Of a stretch of DNA of 47,265 bases, positions 42,895 to 47,265 are shown one piece after another (position 1 is the first letter of the stretch; each line of letters begins with the position of its first letter). The notes under the pieces were generated by a model. It did no database searches and was not told the origin of the DNA. It worked only from the letters and a program-made list of their open reading frames with translations. The stretch spans positions 1 to 47,265 of the forward strand of contig JANYGK010000089.1 in the NCBI GenBank assembly GCA_025362395.1, in the 5' to 3' direction. Source of the stretch: Bacteroidota bacterium. Its GTDB lineage: Bacteria; Bacteroidota; Bacteroidia; B-17B0; Aurantibacillaceae. The translations under genes were made by a program, and so were the position numbers.

Positions 42895-43926
42895 TTATTC
42901 TTTTAATTTTTTTTCAAGTTCTTTTATTCTATCATTTAGCTTCGGCAGGTTTCTAAACAGTACATAGCTTCTTCTAAAATCACCTAAAGGAAATGAAGGT
43001 GAACCTTGTACAATTTCATTCTCTTTTTCAATAGCGTTTCCAACTCCCGCCTGACCTGCAATTTTAACACCGTCGGCAATTTTAATATGTCCTACAATAC
43101 CGACCTGTGCGGCGATCATTACATTTTTACCAACTTTGGTAGATCCTGCAACACCCGATAATCCTGCAATAACGGTGTTTTCACCAATCTCTACATTATG
43201 CGCTATCTGTACAAGATTATCTAACTTAACACCCTTGCGCAATATGGTAGAACCAAGTGTTGCCCTGTCAATAGAGCAGTTTGAGCCTATTTCAATATTA
43301 TCTTCAATAACCACATTACCGATTTGCGGTACTTTGGCAAACTCTTTACCGTCTTGCGGAGCAAAGCCAAAACCGTCGCTGCCTATTACGGTACTTGAAT
43401 GTACAATTACATGAGAGCCTAAATGACAATCGTGATATATTTTTACGCCCGAAAATAAAGTAGTATTGTCCCCAATGGTGCAATTATCGCCAATATACAC
43501 ATGAGGATAAATCTTAACATTATTGCCAATTTTTACATTCAAACCAATATAAGCAAACGCGCCAATGTAACAATCTGTGCCGTATTTGGCATTCTCACTA
43601 ATAAAAGACGGTTGCTCAATGCCTGTTTTAGCGCCTTTTACCTGCTCATACATTTCAAGCAGCTTTGCAAAACAGGCGTAAGAATCGTCTACTCGAATTA
43701 GTGTACAACCTGATTTTACAGGCTTTTCCAAGCTCAAGGTTTTATTAACGATCACAATACTCGCGTTAGTATCGTATATAAAGTTAGTATATTTAGGATT
43801 AGCCAAAAACGATAACGTTCCCGGTAAACCTTCCTCTATTTTAGATAAGTTTGAAACAGTCGTTGTTTCATCGCCTTCTACTGTTCCGCCTAATAAGGCT
43901 GCTATTTGAGCTGCAGAAAATTCCAT
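42895..43926 (-). CDS. lpxD: UDP-3-O-(3-hydroxyacyl)glucosamine N-acyltransferase
   Basis: The 343-residue protein has the N-terminal uridine-binding domain (about 1-95), a left-handed beta-helix of hexapeptide repeats (about 100-290) and a C-terminal helix. The catalytic His is in [10 protein letters not shown] near residue 245. It adds the second acyl chain in lipid A synthesis. It is the first gene of the lpx run, 95 bases before lpxC/fabZ. The gap holds a GTCATGCC...GGTGTGACA partial palindrome. Confidence 0.96.
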   Translation of the reverse strand: MEFSAAQIAALLGGTVEGDETTTVSNLSKIEEGLPGTLSFLANPKYTNFIYDTNASIVIVNKTLSLEKPVKSGCTLIRVDDSYACFAKLLEMYEQVKGAKTGIEQPSFISENAKYGTDCYIGAFAYIGLNVKIGNNVKIYPHVYIGDNCTIGDNTTLFSGVKIYHDCHLGSHVIVHSSTVIGSDGFGFAPQDGKEFAKVPQIGNVVIEDNIEIGSNCSIDRATLGSTILRKGVKLDNLVQIAHNVEIGENTVIAGLSGVAGSTKVGKNVMIAAQVGIVGHIKIADGVKIAGQAGVGNAIEKENEIVQGSPSFPLGDFRRSYVLFRNLPKLNDRIKELEKKLKE

Positions 43927-43930
43927 CTCT

Positions 43931-43938
43931 CAAATATA
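43931..43938 (-). promoter_or_regulatory. TAnnTTTG element immediately before lpxD
   Basis: The minus strand reads TATATTTG ending 4 bases before the lpxD ATG. If it is the true -7 element the lpxD mRNA would be nearly leaderless. Confidence 0.4.
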
Positions 43939-44044
43939 ATATTTTTATTGCAGCCGGAGGGACACTATCCGTAATTTATTGACATACTTTTTAACTAAAA
44001 AAGAAAGATTGAAATAAGTCATACGCTTAGAATAAAGCTTAAAA

Positions 44045-44950
44045 TTAAATCGTAAATCTAAGTCCCCAACCATGCAAAATTCCAAGGCTTCCAAAGTCTC
44101 TTATGCCCGGAACCTTTAAGGCATTGTAACACGGTTTAATTTCATAATACACATGTGCATTTCTCCAGAATCGGCGCTTTCTTCCTAAAATTAGGTCTGC
44201 TCCAAGCGGTATGTAAACAGCAATTCCGTAGTCGTTTTTATTTTTAAATTCTTCATTGGTATAAGTGCCTGTTCCATGTGCGTAATTTGTATACTGCTCC
44301 CCTTGCCCGCTAATTTTTAATTGTGAATAAGAACCGTAATTAACGGAAGTGGTGCTGTTAAACGAAATGCCGGCCGAAATACCTAAACCTGTATAAAATG
44401 CCATGCGATGCTTGTCCTGATTGGTACTCCATAAAAAAGCAACATCAAGCCTTATTTGATGTGACGAATAGGTCATATTATATGATTTATAAATAACAGA
44501 ATCCAATGTAACCACATTGCCTGTAGCGCTTGATGTTAGAACATCATAGGGTTTTGTTTGTGTGTAGTTATACTCAGCCAATACCTGTTGGTTATACAAA
44601 GTAAATCCTGCTTTAAGGCGGATATTTTTCCGATACCCTGTTTTGCTTTTATTTGAAAATTTAAAACCGGCAACTATAGATAAAACAGGATCAGAACTAA
44701 TATCAGAAAACATACTTTGGCCGGTGTGAGATTTATATCTTGAAAAATCATCTTTTAAAAGAATGGATTGCGGGGCCATAGCTCTGAAATCAGTAAGATC
44801 CGTATAGTTTTGAGCCCCGGTAAATAAATTTAGCTGTGCGCCAATGTCGTTTATCCTAATGCGTTTTACGGCTTTTAAAGAATCCTGAGCATAAAACCCG
44901 GCGCTTATAAATAAAAAGAAACTAAGTGAGCATACCCATTTCATATTCAT
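44045..44950 (-). CDS. Predicted outer membrane protein
   Basis: The 301-residue protein has a signal peptide ending SAGFYAQ near residue 21. The rest is rich in alternating polar and aromatic strands (RKNIRLKAGFTLYNQQVLAE, HRMAFYTGLGISAGISFNST, YGIAVYIPLGADLILGRKRR), ending GWGLRFTI with a terminal aromatic-hydrophobic strand. This is the look of a small beta-barrel. Two ATGs at 44950 and 44944 are possible starts. No specific family is recognised. Confidence 0.7.
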   Translation of the reverse strand: MNMKWVCSLSFFLFISAGFYAQDSLKAVKRIRINDIGAQLNLFTGAQNYTDLTDFRAMAPQSILLKDDFSRYKSHTGQSMFSDISSDPVLSIVAGFKFSNKSKTGYRKNIRLKAGFTLYNQQVLAEYNYTQTKPYDVLTSSATGNVVTLDSVIYKSYNMTYSSHQIRLDVAFLWSTNQDKHRMAFYTGLGISAGISFNSTTSVNYGSYSQLKISGQGEQYTNYAHGTGTYTNEEFKNKNDYGIAVYIPLGADLILGRKRRFWRNAHVYYEIKPCYNALKVPGIRDFGSLGILHGWGLRFTI

Positions 44951-45010
44951 AAAAATTAAGAAGTTTAATGAATAACGACGGTTTGCCTGTTATATTGTTT
45001 TGAGCTTAGT

Positions 45011-45709
45011 TTAAAGGCTGTTTAATGCATAATATTTGGCATCAAATTCTTTAATAATAAGGTCTTGTTTGCGGATAGAGGCTTTAAGCCATTCAATATA
45101 AATGTCTTCTTTTTCAAGAGCCGTTAATCCATAATTCGGCACTTCGTTTCGTATTTTAGTACTGAGGTTATACATGCACAAAGCCGCGCAAACACTAATG
45201 TTAAAGCTCTCCGTAAAACCGTACATGGGTAATTTTACAAACTCATCCGCCATTGCTTCCACATCTTCCGTAATTCCCGTAAGCTCTGTTCCAAACACCA
45301 GCGCAAAAGGTTGCGACACATCTATTTCCTCTAACGATACACTGTTTTTGTGAAGGGAGGTAGCTACTATTTTATAGCCTTTGGCCTTTAGTTCAATTAA
45401 ACAGGCCTTGGTATTATTTTCAAATTTTTGATAGCGGTTCAGCGTAAGCCATTGTGTAGAACCCATCGACACATCTTCACTGATCTTATATTTATTTTTG
45501 TTCTCAATAAAATGAATGTTTTGTATGCCGAAAATATCGGCGCTGCGTAACACCGCGCTAAAGTTATGCGATTGGTAAACGTCTTCCAGAACCAATGTTA
45601 TGTGGTTGGTGCGTTCTTCTAAAACTTCATTCAAACGGCCTCTGCGGCGCTCACTTACAAATCCTTCAAGGTATTCGGTTAACGCTTTTTTATAGGCTGT
45701 TTCAGGCAT
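45011..45709 (-). CDS. SpoU (TrmH) family RNA 2'-O-methyltransferase
   Basis: The 232-residue protein has SPOUT motifs: HITLVLEDVYQSHNFSAVLR near residue 33 (motif 1), VFGTELTGI near 137 (motif 2), and LPMYGFTESFNISVCAALCM near 158 (motif 3). TrmH, which 2'-O-methylates G18 of tRNAs, is the best fit by length and by the extra N-terminal helix, but a related rRNA target is possible. Confidence 0.9.
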   Translation of the reverse strand: MPETAYKKALTEYLEGFVSERRRGRLNEVLEERTNHITLVLEDVYQSHNFSAVLRSADIFGIQNIHFIENKNKYKISEDVSMGSTQWLTLNRYQKFENNTKACLIELKAKGYKIVATSLHKNSVSLEEIDVSQPFALVFGTELTGITEDVEAMADEFVKLPMYGFTESFNISVCAALCMYNLSTKIRNEVPNYGLTALEKEDIYIEWLKASIRKQDLIIKEFDAKYYALNSL

Positions 45710-45795
45710 CCGGCAAAGATAACCTTTTTGATTAACTCAACCAATGTGCGCTTTACTAATCATGAATAACTAGCCGATAATCGCTAAATATTGCG

Positions 45796-45803
45796 TACAT
45801 TTG
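45796..45803 (+). promoter_or_regulatory. TAnnTTTG -7 element for the pseudouridine synthase
   Basis: TACATTTG is an exact consensus match ending 18 bases before the ATG at 45822. The -33 element is not clear. Confidence 0.55.
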
Positions 45804-45821
45804 CAAAAAAATAACCGTAAA

Positions 45822-47265
45822 ATGACCAGAGACAGCCAGGGCCCAAGAAAAACATTTTCAAAAGGAGGCTCATCGGATTTTAATAAACGTAAATCCTTTT
45901 CAAGTTCAGAAAAACCAAAAAGAACATACAAATCAGCAGGTTCCGAAGGTTCTTCGTTTAAAAAACGAGATGGCGACTCTACCGAAAAACGCACCTACAC
46001 TAAACGCGACGGCTCAGAAAGCAGGCCACGAAAGAGTTTTGATGATAAAGAGAAAACATCTTTTTCAGGCGAAAAAAGAACATTCGGTAAACGCCAGGAC
46101 GGAAGCTTTAAGTCAAAATCAAGCGGAAGTTTTGGAGCAGGAGAAAAACGCTCTTATACAAAACGAGAGGATTCTGCCGGGCCCCGTAAAAGTTTCGGTG
46201 ACGGCGAAAAACGCTCTTATACAAAACGAGAGGATTCGGACAGACCCCGTAAGAGCTTTGGCGACGGTGAAAGAAAACCGTTTGTAAAAAGAGAAGACGG
46301 TAAGTATGAAAGTGCAGGACCGCGTAAAAGCTTTGGTGATGGTGAAAAGCGTTCTTATACAAAAAGAGAAGACAGTTCGGATAGGCCGCGCAGAAATTTT
46401 GACGGGGATGATAAAAAACCATTTGTAAAACGCGCAGACGGTAAATATGAAAGCGCCGGGCCTCGCAAAAGCTTTGACGGCGAAGAAAAACGCTCTTACA
46501 CAAAACGGGAAGATTCGGACAGCAAACCGCGCGGAAATTTTGATGACGGCGAAAAAAGACCCTATACAAAAAGAGAAGCAGGTTCTGAAAAACCGCGCAG
46601 AAGTTTTGACGACGGAGAAAAAAGACCCTATATAAAAAGAGAGGATTCGGACAAAAAGCCTTACGCAAAGCGTGATGATGATAACAAAAGCTATGGTGAT
46701 AAGAAACCTTATGAGCCTAAATTATCAAAATCAGAACGTGTTGTAGAAAAATCAAAAAAGGCAGGCCCTTCAAAAACATCTACTCAGCAAAATGTATCGG
46801 ACGATGCGGTACGCCTTAACCGTTATGTTGCTAATTCAGGTGTTTGCTCACGCAGAGAGGCGGATGTGCTTATTGCGACGGGTGTTGTAACGGTTAATGG
46901 GAAAATTGTAACCGAAATGGGTTACAAAGTAAACCCTACAGATGTGGTTAATTATGGAGGAGTGCCTATTAAAAACGAAACAAAAAAATATTTATTATTA
47001 AACAAACCTAAGGATTACATTACTACAATGGATGATCCGGAGGAACGCCGTACAGTAATGGAATTAACAAGAAAGGCATGTAAGGAAAGGTTATATCCTG
47101 TGGGGAGACTGGACAGGAACACCACCGGTATTTTGCTATTTACCAACGATGGTGATATGACTGCTAAATTAACGCATCCGAAATTTGATGTTCGTAAAGT
47201 ATACCACGTAAGTTTAGATAAAAAAGTATCTACTGATGATTATAGAACTCTAAGCGAAGGCTTTG
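45822..47265 (+). CDS. Pseudouridine synthase (RsuA/RluB type) with long repetitive basic N-terminus; partial
   Basis: The frame runs from the ATG at 45822 to the window edge without a stop (481 codons seen), so the C-terminus is missing. The first about 325 residues are low complexity, made of near-repeats of 20-28 residues built on R-K-S-F-G/D-D-G-E-K-R-S-Y-T-K-R-E-D. An S4 RNA-binding domain follows (about 328-390, RLNRYVANSGVCSRREADVL). The synthase domain then begins, with LLLNKPKDYITTMDDPEERR and the catalytic Asp in VGRLDRNTTGILLFTND. It isomerises a uridine in rRNA, probably 23S U2605 or a similar site. The extension is typical of Bacteroidota homologues but unusually long here. Confidence 0.9.
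   Translation, partial: MTRDSQGPRKTFSKGGSSDFNKRKSFSSSEKPKRTYKSAGSEGSSFKKRDGDSTEKRTYTKRDGSESRPRKSFDDKEKTSFSGEKRTFGKRQDGSFKSKSSGSFGAGEKRSYTKREDSAGPRKSFGDGEKRSYTKREDSDRPRKSFGDGERKPFVKREDGKYESAGPRKSFGDGEKRSYTKREDSSDRPRRNFDGDDKKPFVKRADGKYESAGPRKSFDGEEKRSYTKREDSDSKPRGNFDDGEKRPYTKREAGSEKPRRSFDDGEKRPYIKREDSDKKPYAKRDDDNKSYGDKKPYEPKLSKSERVVEKSKKAGPSKTSTQQNVSDDAVRLNRYVANSGVCSRREADVLIATGVVTVNGKIVTEMGYKVNPTDVVNYGGVPIKNETKKYLLLNKPKDYITTMDDPEERRTVMELTRKACKERLYPVGRLDRNTTGILLFTNDGDMTAKLTHPKFDVRKVYHVSLDKKVSTDDYRTLSEGF

Noticed and set aside
46108-46668. 186-codon minus-strand frame opposite the pseudouridine synthase tail
   Set aside because: It is antisense to repetitive coding DNA. The Phe/Arg/His-rich repeats simply mirror the codon repeats of the real gene.
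1-47265. CRISPR arrays, rRNA operons, prophage structural genes and defence systems
   Set aside because: No regularly spaced direct repeats, rRNA sequence, capsid or tail genes, or recognisable defence nucleases were seen on either strand.

Overview
The window reads as ordinary chromosomal DNA of a low-GC Bacteroidota, probably flavobacterial or sphingobacterial in the broad sense. Supporting signs are two secreted proteins with C-terminal type IX secretion (T9SS) sorting domains, a fused LpxC/FabZ protein, a TAnnTTTG promoter element in front of many genes, almost no Shine-Dalgarno sequences, a menaquinone methyltransferase, and carotenoid genes. Most genes are core metabolism and are intact.

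Layout. 1-3.8 kb: tRNA-Pro, an O-antigen ligase-like polymerase with TPRs, and a large T9SS cargo protein. 3.9-6.5 kb: an Mla-type lipid transport operon (permease, ATPase, MCE protein). 6.8-10.3 kb: recA, a lipoprotein-sized MORN-like repeat protein, mnmA and a previously uncalled 36-residue membrane peptide. 10.3-13.8 kb (minus): M20 peptidase, an AT-rich phosphoesterase, a thioredoxin-like secreted protein and an EVE protein. 13.9-17.05 kb: aminotransferase, PfkB/RfaE kinase, ubiE. 17.05-20.1 kb (minus): the polyphosphate pair ppx-ppk1. 20.2-22.2 kb: two carotenoid-pathway membrane proteins and a DUF2461 protein. 22.5-25.6 kb: HAD phosphatase, then glycosyltransferase, ECF sigma factor and rsmG as an overlapping operon. 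25.8-30.5 kb: transaldolase-type aldolase, sirtuin, DUF2130 protein and small hypotheticals. 30.6-33.7 kb (minus): a compact cobalamin nucleotide-loop operon with a BluB-CobT fusion. 34.2-36.1 kb: a decayed integrative element in a tRNA-Arg gene. 36.2-38.2 kb: a GT2 protein fused to a sugar-transferase-like tail. 38.3-43.9 kb (minus): the lipid A operon lpxD, lpxC/fabZ, lpxA, then trpS and a T9SS cargo gene. 44-47.3 kb: a predicted outer membrane protein, a SpoU methyltransferase, and the start of a pseudouridine synthase with a very long repetitive basic N-terminus, cut by the window edge.

The most informative non-routine signal is around the tRNA-Arg(TCT) gene. A full-length tyrosine-recombinase pseudogene (one in-frame stop and two frameshifts) starts 137 bases from the tRNA 3' end. 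A second copy of the last 12 bases of the tRNA region lies 1.86 kb away, followed by what looks like the tRNA's original terminator. I interpret this as the remnant of an integrated element that has lost almost all cargo. Several families of short palindromic intergenic repeats are also present. I did not find a convincing new defence or mobile system, CRISPR array, rRNA operon or riboswitch.
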